Notes: generated by a model not told the origin, from the letters alone. DNA of 40,301 bases from JAAZVM01 sp041642635 (GCA_041642635.1 JBEPWB010000003.1:1-40301); one strand, 5' to 3'; shown: positions 1 to 6,375, counted from the stretch's first letter. Numbers and translations are program-made.

Positions 1-108
1 CATACCCATTTTATACAATGGGGATTTGAATGGGATAAGACTACTGAAGGATGGTATTTATGGTCTGATTTAGATACTTTCTGGGGTCATGTTTTATATA
101 ATTCATAA
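1..108 (+). CDS. C-terminal end of a small phage protein (partial)
   Basis: Frame 1 is open from the left edge to a TAA at 106-108 and gives the last 35 residues of a gene whose start lies outside the window. The tail is rich in Trp and carries the pattern T-T-E-G-W-x-x-W-x-D-L-x-x-x-W. The same pattern with conservative changes (T-S-E-G-F-x-F-W-x-D-L-x-x-x-W) occurs in the protein at 5592-5915, so the two are probably paralogues. No function is known to me. It is followed after 7 nt by a possible membrane microprotein. Confidence 0.6.
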   Translation, partial: HTHFIQWGFEWDKTTEGWYLWSDLDTFWGHVLYNS

Positions 109-115
109 ATTTATT

Positions 116-208
116 ATGAAAAAGAAAGACAATATAAAAGGTATTGCTATTGTAATTTTGATAATAATAGCATACACTATTTTAATTTACACAGTAGAAA
201 CAATATAA
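116..208 (+). CDS. possible 30-residue single-pass membrane microprotein
   Basis: An ATG at 116 opens a 30-codon frame ending at TAA 206-208. It begins with three lysines after the Met, followed by about 17 hydrophobic residues (I, V, L, A) and a short polar tail, which is the layout of a single transmembrane helix with its N-terminus inside. It lies 7 nt after the preceding gene and just before a structured RNA. Its shortness means it could be chance, but the charge and hydrophobic pattern favour a real membrane peptide. Confidence 0.4.
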   Translation: MKKKDNIKGIAIVILIIIAYTILIYTVETI

Positions 209-216
209 ATAATATT

Positions 217-372
217 AAACTCTCATCTAATAGCTGGATAATAAATACGGGTAGCAGACCAAGTGAAATGAACGGACTCCTCTGAACCTACTAGATATTC
301 TAGTATCAAGAGTGAAGGCTTACCAGGATTAACTCTAAGCAATAAGATGAGAGTTTATTTTAATACTATTTT
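217..372 (+). ncRNA. structured RNA element A with 12-bp closing stem
   Basis: AAACTCTCATCT (217-228) pairs perfectly with AGATGAGAGTTT (345-356), enclosing about 116 nt without a gene. Inside, TACTAGATATTCTAGTA near 288-304 is a self-complementary hairpin. A T-rich run follows the 3' arm, as in an intrinsic terminator, but the enclosed sequence is far longer than a terminator loop. It sits directly upstream of the gene at 413. It may be a small RNA, a leader element or a terminator with an elaborated loop. The pairing is seen directly; the role is unknown. Confidence 0.55.
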
Positions 373-412
373 AACTGTTTAATATTAATTACCTAAACTT
401 TGTTCAAATAAA

Positions 413-751
413 ATGAAACAAGCTCATATTGTTAAAAGAAGAATAAATCCTAGTATTAAATTAGGGGATGTAGTTCAAATATTCAATGGTTTTGGGTTAG
501 CGCCTGTTAAGTCGTGTGAAATGAATTTCTTTTTAATCTTTGCATACCCTAAATTTACAGGTAGTGATGAAAGATTAGGAGAAATAAAAGGTGTTGTAAC
601 AGAAGTAAGTATATTAGACGTTATAACAGATGCTAATATGCATTCAAACTATTGCCATGGCACTGACATTAAAGTAAAACTCGGTAATAGAGAGTTTTAT
701 ACTTGTAGTGGATATGTTAAAAAGATAAATACTAATTCCTCAAGTAAATAG
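413..751 (+). CDS. hypothetical protein, probable small beta-barrel fold
   Basis: This encodes 112 residues and I do not recognise a family. The start is an ATG 4 nt after TTCAAA (403-408), the spacing pattern shared by many genes in this region. The N-terminus is basic; the central part alternates hydrophobic and polar residues with LGDVVQI, IKGVVTEVSI and IKVKLGNREF stretches, which suggests a small SH3- or KOW-like barrel. There is no signal peptide or membrane segment. It stands alone between two structured noncoding stretches and ends with TAG. Confidence 0.75.
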   Translation: MKQAHIVKRRINPSIKLGDVVQIFNGFGLAPVKSCEMNFFLIFAYPKFTGSDERLGEIKGVVTEVSILDVITDANMHSNYCHGTDIKVKLGNREFYTCSGYVKKINTNSSSK

Positions 752-929
752 GGTTTTATGTAATAAAGACTTTAAAAAATACTTTCCGTTATACTGTGTA
801 TAATGTCTAATAATTTTAATTTTTGTAAATATTCCAGTAAATACATGCTGTTATGTTTTTTCGAGTCAAGTCATTTAATATTACAAATTAAGTATTTGAA
901 GGTAAAAAAACATTTGAATTGAAAAGGAT

Positions 930-1310
930 TAAAAGAAAGGGTACAGGGATATTAGTTAGCCCCTGATGATAGTTTATATTTGTTAATAGCAAATAGAAAA
1001 TTATAAAGCAATAATGAAACTGATATTAAATGCTTGCATTTGATGTTATATTATAATCTAAGTAGTTATTGTGGTGGCAGCATAGTAGATTGTTATGGTG
1101 GACAATATATTAAAAAGTACTATGCCTTATTAATGGGATACTAACCATTACGAAGTAGCATCTGAGGATCTTATTAAATATCATGTTGATATTAATAGGA
1201 TTTTGGGTAGAGGGTGGATTCTCGATACTGTCTTAATATAGGTAGACTTATAAGGAGAATGAGTAAGATGCATTGTGCGGTCAGGAGTGATTACCTGACG
1301 ATAATTAACG
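930..1310 (+). ncRNA. structured noncoding region B (about 380 nt)
   Basis: The 586-nt gap between the genes at 413 and 1338 holds no convincing frame but many inverted repeats. They include ATTTG 978-982 with CAAAT 990-994, GCATAGTA 1080-1087 with TACTATGC 1118-1125 enclosing ATTGT 1089-1093 with ACAAT 1102-1106, TAATGG 1131-1136 with CCATTA 1145-1150, AATATC 1177-1182 with GATATT 1188-1193, and GTCAGG 1280-1285 with CCTGAC 1294-1299. The dense run of separate hairpins suggests one multi-domain RNA or several small ones. Bases 752-930 show nothing I can name. Boundaries are approximate. Confidence 0.5.
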
Positions 1311-1337
1311 AAATTTAAAATTTAAAACTGATAAATA

Positions 1338-1544
1338 ATGGCAGCAGCAGATATTCAATTTGAAAGTTTGAATGGTATGTTAGATCATATCATTATGGGT
1401 ATTCCCAAACAATCTAAACTTAAGCTCATTAGCAGAGCTTTGAGAAGTAAAGAAATCGAGGCTGTCAGAGTATTAGTCTCATGTGATGATATTGATTCAG
1501 AAGATATTAAAAAAGTTCAAACAGTTTTAAATAGTAGAAACTAA
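1338..1544 (+). CDS. hypothetical small acidic helical protein
   Basis: This encodes 68 residues, not recognised. ATG at 1338 follows an A-rich stretch, and no Shine-Dalgarno-like site is present. The sequence is predominantly helical, with a cluster of acidic residues near the C-terminus (CDDIDSEDI). The stop codon is built into the 5' arm of the hairpin at 1541-1575, so translation termination and that structure are physically linked. A small regulatory or inhibitor protein is possible but not shown. Confidence 0.65.
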   Translation: MAAADIQFESLNGMLDHIIMGIPKQSKLKLISRALRSKEIEAVRVLVSCDDIDSEDIKKVQTVLNSRN

Positions 1545-1575
1545 CCTTTTCGTAGATTTTTCGAAGAAAAGTTAG
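1541..1575 (+). terminator. hairpin after the 1338 gene
   Basis: CTAACCTTTTC (1541-1551) pairs with GAAAAGTTAG (1566-1575) with one bulged C. The stem includes the stop codon of the gene at 1338. The following sequence is only moderately T-rich, so it may be a weak terminator or a processing site rather than a strong terminator. Confidence 0.4.
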
Positions 1576-1632
1576 AGGTCTTTTGTCGGCGGTCTGTCGA
1601 CTATATGTTGAATGTTCAAAATCTTAATTATT

Positions 1633-1845
1633 ATGGATACAATATCTGAAGGAGTATGTTCTCTTACAAGCAAACTAGGACCAGTAAAAAGAATATTAGT
1701 TAAAGAGGCTAATGGAATGGTAAAGGTAACGAGGATTGCTAAAGAAATAGCAGACCTTGAGGATCTTGAAGAAGAAATAAGTATCGAAAGATATTTAGAG
1801 TTACTAGAAGAATATAACCTTGAAAATTGGGGAGACGATGGATAA
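1633..1845 (+). CDS. hypothetical small acidic protein
   Basis: This encodes 70 residues from ATG 1633. An in-frame ATG at 1612 lies in the sequence ATGTTCAAA, which matches the upstream TTCAAA element of neighbouring genes, so the downstream ATG is preferred. The C-terminal half is strongly acidic (LEDLEEEISIERYLELLEEY), suggesting a charged helix. The stop overlaps the next start by 8 nt in ATGGATAA, so the two genes are probably translationally coupled. I do not recognise a family. Confidence 0.65.
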   Translation: MDTISEGVCSLTSKLGPVKRILVKEANGMVKVTRIAKEIADLEDLEEEISIERYLELLEEYNLENWGDDG

Positions 1846-2317
1846 TACTTTAGACAGTAATTACAAAAAACAGCAAGACTCAGCAATAATAAATAGTCTT
1901 AGAGTAAGTATTCAGAATAATCTGGAAGATCTTACAAGAGATATTAAAAATCTCGAAGAAAGAATTGAAATATCAAAAAAGATAAACTTTTCTAATACTG
2001 AACTGGCCATTAAAATGGCGAAATGGGGACGTAATAATCCTTATGGTTTTATTTCTGAAAAAGAATTTGAAGAGATTGTTAAAAAACAATTTAACGAATT
2101 TTTGACAAAGAAAAAAACTACTAATAATAAAGAAAGAAATGCGATTAACTTTTTTAAAAAACATTTTGAATCCCTTAAAATTAAACAAGGCGCAGTATCT
2201 GGATTTAAATCCACAATTCATCAAATAAGAGTACAATTTAATTACACTCATGAACAAGCAGAAATAATAGCTAATAAAGCTATGAAAGAACTGGATAAAT
2301 ATTGGGAATTCTTATAA
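1838..2317 (+). CDS. hypothetical coiled-coil protein
   Basis: This encodes 159 residues from ATG 1838, chosen over ATG 1820 because 1838 gives the 8-nt ATGNATAA overlap seen repeatedly in this genome. Residues 20-55 form a likely amphipathic helix or coiled coil (QNNLEDLTRDIKNLEERIEI), followed by a lysine-rich middle and another helical C-terminal segment. There is no signal or membrane segment. It ends 8 nt before structured element D. Function unknown. Confidence 0.7.
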   Translation: MDNTLDSNYKKQQDSAIINSLRVSIQNNLEDLTRDIKNLEERIEISKKINFSNTELAIKMAKWGRNNPYGFISEKEFEEIVKKQFNEFLTKKKTTNNKERNAINFFKKHFESLKIKQGAVSGFKSTIHQIRVQFNYTHEQAEIIANKAMKELDKYWEFL

Positions 2318-2325
2318 AAATATCA

Positions 2326-2398
2326 AACTGTGGGCGTAAATAGCACGGGTAAAACCTTGTTTAGACCTGATGACTGATTTACGTCTGCAGTTTTTTCA
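2326..2398 (+). ncRNA. structured RNA element D / complex terminator
   Basis: AACTG 2326-2330 pairs with CAGTT 2388-2392, and CGTAAAT 2335-2341 pairs with ATTTACG 2377-2383. About 35 nt lie inside, and TTTTTT follows the 3' arm. This has the 3' end of an intrinsic terminator but a much longer enclosed sequence. It lies between the gene at 1838 and tRNA-Lys, so it could end the upstream transcript or be a small RNA, or mark a tRNA processing boundary. Confidence 0.5.
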
Positions 2399-2401
2399 TT
2401 T

Positions 2402-2475
2402 AGGCTCTTAGCTCAGTTGGTTAGAGCACTTCCCTTTTAAGGAAGGAGTCGTGAGTTCGAATCTCACAGGGCCTA
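2402..2475 (+). tRNA. tRNA-Lys (anticodon UUU)
   Basis: This is a complete cloverleaf. The acceptor stem is AGGCTCT 2402-2408 with AGGGCCT 2468-2474 (one G-U pair), followed by discriminator A2475. The D arm has GCTC/GAGC. The anticodon stem CTTCC/GGAAG encloses the loop CTTTTAA with anticodon TTT. The T arm is GTGAG-TTCGAAT-CTCAC. A full CCA is not encoded (ACA follows). The anticodon reads AAA and AAG, and AAA is very frequent in this AT-rich genome. No other tRNA is adjacent. Confidence 0.95.
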
Positions 2476-2479
2476 CAAA

Positions 2480-2630
2480 AACAGAGGATGGTTTGTGTCA
2501 AACTAGGGTTAAACACCTTTATTAATATTAGAAGTAACATCCAGGGATACACGCATATTTCATATATGTGTAAAATTCTAGGGATCGAAAATATATTACA
2601 ATATAAATGCATCCTCTGTTTTATTTTATT
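2480..2630 (+). ncRNA. structured RNA element E with 11-bp closing stem
   Basis: AACAGAGGATG 2480-2490 pairs perfectly with CATCCTCTGTT 2610-2620, followed by TTATTTTATT. Inside are GTTTG 2491-2495 with CAAAC 2499-2503, and an ACAC-CATAT / ATATGTGT hairpin near 2550-2572. The layout is a multi-branched RNA of about 140 nt with a terminator-like 3' end, starting just after tRNA-Lys, with which it may be co-transcribed and from which it may be cut. A reading frame runs through it into the next gene, but the paired arms argue that it is not coding. Confidence 0.6.
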
Positions 2631-2655
2631 ATTTAACGTTCAAAATTTAAAAGTT

Positions 2656-2784
2656 ATGGATAATATCGATGCTTCAGTCCATTTAGCAATGAGGATACTG
2701 TTTGGTATTGTATTTGCTATTTTTGTAATCGTATTTTTTATAGAAGAAAGTTCTAAATCCTCTAAAAATAAAGACGATGAATAA
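2656..2784 (+). CDS. 42-residue single-pass membrane protein
   Basis: ATG 2656 is preceded by GTTCAAAA (2638-2645), the element seen before other genes here. A longer frame from 2488 would run through structured element E and is rejected. After a short N-terminus, residues 12-28 are hydrophobic (LAMRILFGIVFAIFVIVFF), followed by a charged tail (EESSKSSKNKDDE). This fits one transmembrane helix with a charged tail. It overlaps the next gene by 8 nt (ATGAATAA). Function unknown; small phage membrane proteins can act in lysis or exclusion, which is not shown here. Confidence 0.65.
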   Translation: MDNIDASVHLAMRILFGIVFAIFVIVFFIEESSKSSKNKDDE

Positions 2785-3088
2785 GTATAGTAAAATATTG
2801 CATCAATTGTATGTTAAAACTGTTTTAGAAATTAGAGTTTTAAATAGAGAAATTTTAGTTCATAGAAACAGAGATATTCTGAACATAGAACAAGAAAGTA
2901 CGATAAGTTCATTTGATAATACAAAATCAAAAACTGTACTGTCTGAAAAAGAAGAAGAAATATATAAAAAACTTCTAAAATTGGATGTTATTAATACGTA
3001 TTTAAATTTCCTTAGTAATGCTTATGAATATAAAAGTAATTTACTCACAGGAAATATTTTTAATAGCAGTTATTTTAGTAAAAATTAG
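2777..3088 (+). CDS. hypothetical helical protein
   Basis: This encodes 103 residues, not recognised. Its ATG lies in the 8-nt overlap with the small membrane protein upstream, so the pair is probably coupled and may act together. The sequence is mixed charged and helical, with a lysine/glutamate-rich middle (SEKEEEIYKKLLKLDVI). There is no signal peptide. The TAG stop is 7 nt before structured element F. Confidence 0.65.
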   Translation: MNKYSKILHQLYVKTVLEIRVLNREILVHRNRDILNIEQESTISSFDNTKSKTVLSEKEEEIYKKLLKLDVINTYLNFLSNAYEYKSNLLTGNIFNSSYFSKN

Positions 3089-3094
3089 AAAATG

Positions 3095-3222
3095 CAGTAA
3101 TAAAATATATTTAAACAAATTCCAAATAGTTAGTCTATATATCCCTATTAGTAATATATAATGTTTATATACGGGTTTAGGATTTTACCACCTATAGGGT
3201 ATTTTATTGCTGTATTTTTTTA
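3095..3222 (+). ncRNA. structured RNA element F with 14-bp closing stem
   Basis: CAGTAATAAAATAT 3095-3108 pairs with GTATTTTATTGCTG 3199-3212 over 14 positions with two G-U pairs, followed by TATTTTTTTAT. Two wobble pairs in an otherwise complete stem suggest pairing in RNA rather than a DNA palindrome. Inside, CCCTAT 3143-3148 can pair with ATAGGG 3194-3199. It resembles elements A, D, E and I: a long closing stem, T-rich 3' end and about 90 nt enclosed. Role unknown. Confidence 0.55.
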
Positions 3223-3239
3223 TGAAAATATAAAACAAA

Positions 3240-3281
3240 TTGTTTAATCTAAAACTGTTCAAACTAAAACTGTTTAAAATG
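3240..3281 (+). repeat. three 15-bp tandem units ending at a start codon
   Basis: Units TTGTTTAATCTAAAA (3240-3254), CTGTTCAAACTAAAA (3255-3269) and CTGTTTAAAATG (3270-3281) share the core TGTTYAAW at a 15-bp period. The last unit runs into the start codon of the gene at 3279. The core is the same element found singly before many genes in this region. Repetition could multiply a binding site or a translation-start element; it may also be a replication-slippage duplication. Confidence 0.6.
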
Positions 3282-3584
3282 CAAACATCTCGTAAATTCG
3301 TAGCTTCAATTTTGAAAGCTGAAGGAAAAGAAGACACTCAAACTTGTAAAGCATTAACTGACAATTCTAAAGGAAAACTGATGCTTTCAGAAAATTCTGG
3401 GAATATTGAATGGAGTGAATTCTCTAACAAAGAATTGACTTCAATTTCAAAAATGAAGTTAAAGTCTTCAAATTTGAGTATTTGGGCAAAAAATGCCCGT
3501 TTGAGAAGAAATCATGAAAAAGGCACTGAGAAAAAACAAGATATTTCCAAAGGGAATATATCATTTGGACCAGAGCCTATTTAA
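3279..3584 (+). CDS. hypothetical basic protein
   Basis: This encodes 101 residues from ATG 3279, which directly follows the tandem TGTTYAAW units; the longer frame starting at 3240 would translate those repeats as NLKLFKLKLFK and is rejected. The protein is Lys/Arg/Ser-rich with a basic C-terminal half (KNARLRRNHEKGTEKKQD), so nucleic-acid binding is possible. The codons look slightly less AT-extreme than the neighbours, which may reflect high expression. No family recognised. Confidence 0.7.
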   Translation: MQTSRKFVASILKAEGKEDTQTCKALTDNSKGKLMLSENSGNIEWSEFSNKELTSISKMKLKSSNLSIWAKNARLRRNHEKGTEKKQDISKGNISFGPEPI

Positions 3585-3607
3585 CTTATTGTTGTGGTGA
3601 ATGAGAT

Positions 3608-3660
3608 AGAGTTGATTATTTAGATACGCCTGAGCATCTGGTAGTCAACTCTTCTTTTAA
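3608..3660 (+). ncRNA. structured RNA element G / terminator
   Basis: AGAGTTGATTA 3608-3618 pairs with TAGTCAACTCT 3642-3652 (one G-U pair), with 23 nt between the arms and TCTTTT after them. This is terminator-like with a long loop. It lies 23 nt after the 3279 gene and 15 nt before the ATG of the amidoligase-like gene, so it could separate two transcripts or act as the leader of the latter. Confidence 0.5.
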
Positions 3661-3674
3661 AAAGTTCAAATAAA

Positions 3675-4538
3675 ATGACAGATTTAGAATTAAATATTTT
3701 AAAAGATATAATAACTTCTTCTGCATTAACTGTAAATAATAAGAAGCTATTAAAAGGACGTTGGTATAAAATCTATAATAAGATTTTTACTAATAGTTTT
3801 GGAATTGAAATAGAAATACCAAGAGATAAGTTTAAACTTGCTCATAATGGACAATATATTGCAAAAGCAGAAAGAGAAATAATGGATTCAGCATCTTCAT
3901 ATCTCACATTTTTGAGAAATCATAAATATGAAATTAAAAATCCTTATGCTGTATGCGATTTAGGAGATGACTGTGGAGCTAAAGAATTTAGAATGTTTGT
4001 AACAGCTGACAGTTTAAATTTATTAGACAAAAGTTTATGTATATTAGAGAAAAATTGTGATAAAACTAAAAAAGCAATTTTAAATCTACATATACATATA
4101 CCTATTAATAAAGATTTTAAATTTACAATAAGTAACGTTGAAAAAATTGAATTAAAATATAAAGAATATTTCATATCTATCTTATCATATTTAATATATG
4201 ATTGGAAGCCAAAAACTATAAAAAAAGAAATAGATATTAGATATCCTTTAGGTAATATAAAATTGAATTTTTTTGAACGTTTAATTCAAATAAAGAAAAA
4301 ATTTCATTCTTTTACTAATAATGATAAAGAAGAAACATTAAACAATGTAATAAATCGTTTTTTACCTGTAAGAATAAATTTAAAGTATAATACTATAGAA
4401 TATCGTAGTATGAATACTGAATTAACATTTGAAAGTGTAATGAAAAATGTATTTATGGTATCATTATTACATAATGCATGGTTTCATGGAAATTCCAATG
4501 AGTATTTATTAAAGAATTTCAAAGATTTTGTAAATTAG
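3675..4538 (+). CDS. amidoligase-like protein (carboxylate-amine ligase fold)
   Basis: This encodes 287 residues. Three spaced motifs fit the amidoligase branch of the glutamine synthetase-like carboxylate-amine ligases: F-G-I-E-I-E at 42-47 (metal/ATP-site glutamates), H-I-H at 139-141, and R-I-N-L-K-x-x-T-I-E-Y-R at 233-244. Members of that family use ATP to join an amine to a carboxylate, often modifying peptides or cell-wall precursors, and some phages carry them. That assignment comes from family knowledge; the substrate here is unknown. ATG follows GTTCAAATAAA, like other genes nearby. No accessory cyclotransferase or glutaminase gene, often seen beside such enzymes, is visible next to it. 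The large RNA-like region M follows. A different protein with coincidental motifs cannot be excluded. Confidence 0.6.
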   Translation: MTDLELNILKDIITSSALTVNNKKLLKGRWYKIYNKIFTNSFGIEIEIPRDKFKLAHNGQYIAKAEREIMDSASSYLTFLRNHKYEIKNPYAVCDLGDDCGAKEFRMFVTADSLNLLDKSLCILEKNCDKTKKAILNLHIHIPINKDFKFTISNVEKIELKYKEYFISILSYLIYDWKPKTIKKEIDIRYPLGNIKLNFFERLIQIKKKFHSFTNNDKEETLNNVINRFLPVRINLKYNTIEYRSMNTELTFESVMKNVFMVSLLHNAWFHGNSNEYLLKNFKDFVN

Positions 4539-4539
4539 C

Positions 4540-5118
4540 GGCTAAAATGTCGCATTATAAAAAATATATAAGCATCGTCTTATATATATACATTTTCTTA
4601 GTGGACATATTGATCATTTGTAAACTAAGGTGCTGAAGCAGCAATAGCTTCGACATACCTCTTATTAGGTGTTATCATTTTAAATTCAACTAGTGAATAT
4701 AAAATCCTAATAGACTAAGTAGAAAGCGCAACTATTAAGTTATAGAGGAATAGATTAGAAGTACCTAATCATAAAGATAACGAAAAGAATACAGCCACAA
4801 AAGATCTTTTACAATTTAAGTAGTAAAATTACATGAAGTGTATATCAGTATATAGAATATCTCAAGTGTAATTTTATAAATATTGTTACTATAAATTGTG
4901 ATACTACCAGAAAAGTCTGGAATACGTTCAAAATTTTTAATCTAAAAAGTTCCAACCTTTAAAAAGATTAATATGACTATTAAAAATCGTTCACCCGGTA
5001 AGTTATAAACTATATATATCTTACGAACTTAATAAAAGAAGTAATTTTAATAATATATTACAGCTGTCTATAATTTTCATAGTACAAATTTATTATTCCT
5101 ATTAAGACAGCTGTAATT
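4540..5118 (+). ncRNA. large structured noncoding RNA candidate M, upstream of tRNA-Glu
   Basis: About 580 nt without a credible gene but full of long helices. They are: ATATATAAG 4564-4572 with CTTATATAT 4579-4587; TATTAGG 4663-4669 with CCTAATA 4706-4712, continued inward by ATTTTA 4677-4682 with TAAAAT 4700-4705 and ATTC/GAAT; GTTAT 4739-4743 with ATAAC 4777-4781 around GATTAG 4753-4758 with CTAATC 4765-4770; ACAATTTA 4811-4818 with TAAATTGT 4892-4899 around AAAATTACA 4825-4833 with TGTAATTTT 4867-4875; CCAGA/TCTGG 4907-4920; and a 13-bp perfect repeat 5057-5069 with 5105-5117. Nested, coaxial pairings strongly suggest a folded RNA. Size and position next to a tRNA recall the ROOL and GOLLD phage RNAs. 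The first hairpin may instead be the terminator of the 3675 gene. Confidence 0.6.
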
Positions 5119-5120
5119 AT

Positions 5121-5192
5121 GGTCCCTTCGTCTAGTGGTTAGGACACCAGGTTTTCATCCTGGAAAGAAAGGTTCAATTCCTTTAGGGACTA
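5121..5192 (+). tRNA. tRNA-Glu (anticodon UUC)
   Basis: This is a complete cloverleaf. The acceptor is GGTCCCT 5121-5127 with AGGGACT 5185-5191 (G1-U72 wobble), then discriminator A5192. The anticodon stem CCAGG/CCTGG encloses TTTTCAT with anticodon TTC. The T arm has GGTTCAATTCC. CCA is not fully encoded. It begins 3 nt after a 13-bp inverted repeat, which may fix the 5' end of a precursor. It reads GAA and GAG; GAA is among the commonest codons here. Confidence 0.95.
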
Positions 5193-5278
5193 CAAAAATA
5201 TAGCAATAAAGAAGAAAAAGTCTATTCATAAATCTTGAGCTGTATCTTAGTTTATTATCAATTTAAAATTTGTTCAAA

Positions 5279-5581
5279 ATGAAAGAATATTATTTATATT
5301 TAGATGAAGGGGGAATATTTGGAAATATAAGAATTCTTATTTCTGAATATTTCATATACAATAATGAAAATGAAGAAACTCATATTTCAAACTATTATTG
5401 TGGAAAAATGACTTTAAACATTATTATGAGATATATTGAATTACTTGATATGGTTATAATGATAAAATATCCTAAATGTTTAATATATTTAAATATTTTA
5501 GTAGAAGATGTTGAATCTGTATTAAAAAACAGAAAATTGAAATACTATTCAACAATCGACAAATTTAAAATAAATTACTAA
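5279..5581 (+). CDS. hypothetical protein
   Basis: This encodes 100 residues from ATG 5279, immediately after TTGTTCAAA; a TTG frame start at 5270 would only add that element. It begins MKEYYLYLDEGGIFG and is rich in Tyr and Ile, with mixed strands and helices and no signal peptide. The phrase YLYLDEGG recalls the start of nucleases that begin with an acidic LDE-type motif, but no other motif supports that. It leads a run of tightly spaced genes (5279-7071). Confidence 0.7.
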   Translation: MKEYYLYLDEGGIFGNIRILISEYFIYNNENEETHISNYYCGKMTLNIIMRYIELLDMVIMIKYPKCLIYLNILVEDVESVLKNRKLKYYSTIDKFKINY

Positions 5582-5591
5582 AAAGCTCAAA

Positions 5592-5915
5592 ATGAAAAAC
5601 AGTGAAATAACAAAAGCTTTATTTTATAAGTTTTTAAAAGATAATAAAATATTAAATCAATTTCTAATAAATTGCTATATGCAAAATAGAGGAACTCGAA
5701 AAAATACTTTTTTATTTTCAAAAATTTATAGAAATGAACTTCCTGCAATGTATCTTGATTTATTTATATGGACACATACTTCTGAAGGATTTGATTTTTG
5801 GGAAGATCTTGCCATAAAATGGGATACACATCTTAAAGGCTTTGTTACAAAACTAAAAGGGGCTAGCAGGCCTAAAAAAAGAAATATTTGTAAATTATAC
5901 GGTATTCAAATGTAA
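5592..5915 (+). CDS. hypothetical protein with W-rich SEG-F-FW motif (paralogue of 1-108)
   Basis: This encodes 107 residues. The middle of the protein (residues 57-76) carries W-T-H-T-S-E-G-F-D-F-W-E-D-L-x-x-x-W, matching the Trp-rich tail of the partial gene at the left edge, so this is a repeated family in the genome. The C-terminus is basic (KGASRPKKRN). CTCAAA lies directly before the ATG, 10 nt after the previous stop. No function is known to me; the conserved aromatic/acidic pattern suggests a small binding domain. Confidence 0.75.
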   Translation: MKNSEITKALFYKFLKDNKILNQFLINCYMQNRGTRKNTFLFSKIYRNELPAMYLDLFIWTHTSEGFDFWEDLAIKWDTHLKGFVTKLKGASRPKKRNICKLYGIQM

Positions 5916-5918
5916 ATT

Positions 5919-6131
5919 ATGAAAACACTAATTTTAGGAGATTCTAAATATATTTCTTTCTGTAAAGTTTACAATGAAAAGAAATTAATTGGATTTTTAA
6001 AACTTAATTTAAAAACAAATAAATATAATGCCTATGATGAAAAAGGGAATAAACTTATTTGCAATACAATTAACAAAACTAAAGCTACTAAGGTAGTAAC
6101 GTCTAATTTTGAAAAAAGAAATCATGCATAA
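5919..6131 (+). CDS. hypothetical small basic protein
   Basis: This encodes 70 residues, not recognised, starting 3 nt after the previous stop. It is Lys-rich with alternating hydrophobics consistent with a small beta sheet (NKYNAYDEKGNKLICNT). The last codons overlap the start of the next gene by 8 nt (ATGCATAA), the recurrent coupling pattern of this genome. Confidence 0.65.
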   Translation: MKTLILGDSKYISFCKVYNEKKLIGFLKLNLKTNKYNAYDEKGNKLICNTINKTKATKVVTSNFEKRNHA

Positions 6132-6375
6132 GGAGCTTGAAAAATTAATGTTCATACTTGATTCAGAGAATAAATACAGTTCAAAAATGTATCATCATAT
6201 AGAAGATTTAGGCTTAGAGCCTGTAAAATGTGATGTTTCTGAATTAAACTTTTCCGAACTTAATAAACATGAATTCGGCCTATTAAAACAAATCAATTTT
6301 GATGATTTTTTATTACGAGAAATGGTCGAAGAAGAAAAAGCTAAAAGAAATGGTTCAAAAAACAAAATACAGTAA
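6124..6375 (+). CDS. hypothetical helical protein
   Basis: This encodes 83 residues from ATG 6124. A TTG five codons upstream is possible but the ATG gives the ATGCATAA overlap with the preceding gene. The protein is charged and helical throughout and includes ELNFSELNKHEFGLLKQI. Its 3' end overlaps the next gene by about 26 nt. Function unknown. Confidence 0.65.
   Translation: MHKELEKLMFILDSENKYSSKMYHHIEDLGLEPVKCDVSELNFSELNKHEFGLLKQINFDDFLLREMVEEEKAKRNGSKNKIQ

Noticed and set aside
1572..1886. Minus-strand ORF opposite the 1633 gene, and other minus-strand ORFs in the + strand block
   Set aside because: They mirror A/T-rich coding sequence on the opposite strand (Ser, Phe and Ile runs), lack start context and overlap well-supported genes.
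2488..2655. N-terminal extension of the 2656 membrane protein
   Set aside because: It would translate across the perfectly paired arms of structured element E and lacks protein-like composition. ATG 2656 has the usual upstream element.
4973..5008. Micro-ORF of 11 codons (MTIKNRSPGKL) with a GTTCAAAA element about 45 nt upstream
   Set aside because: It is too short to support as a gene, overlaps a predicted stem of RNA candidate M (GTAAG/CTTAC), and the element is much farther from the ATG than at real genes. A peptide substrate for the amidoligase-like enzyme would be speculation.
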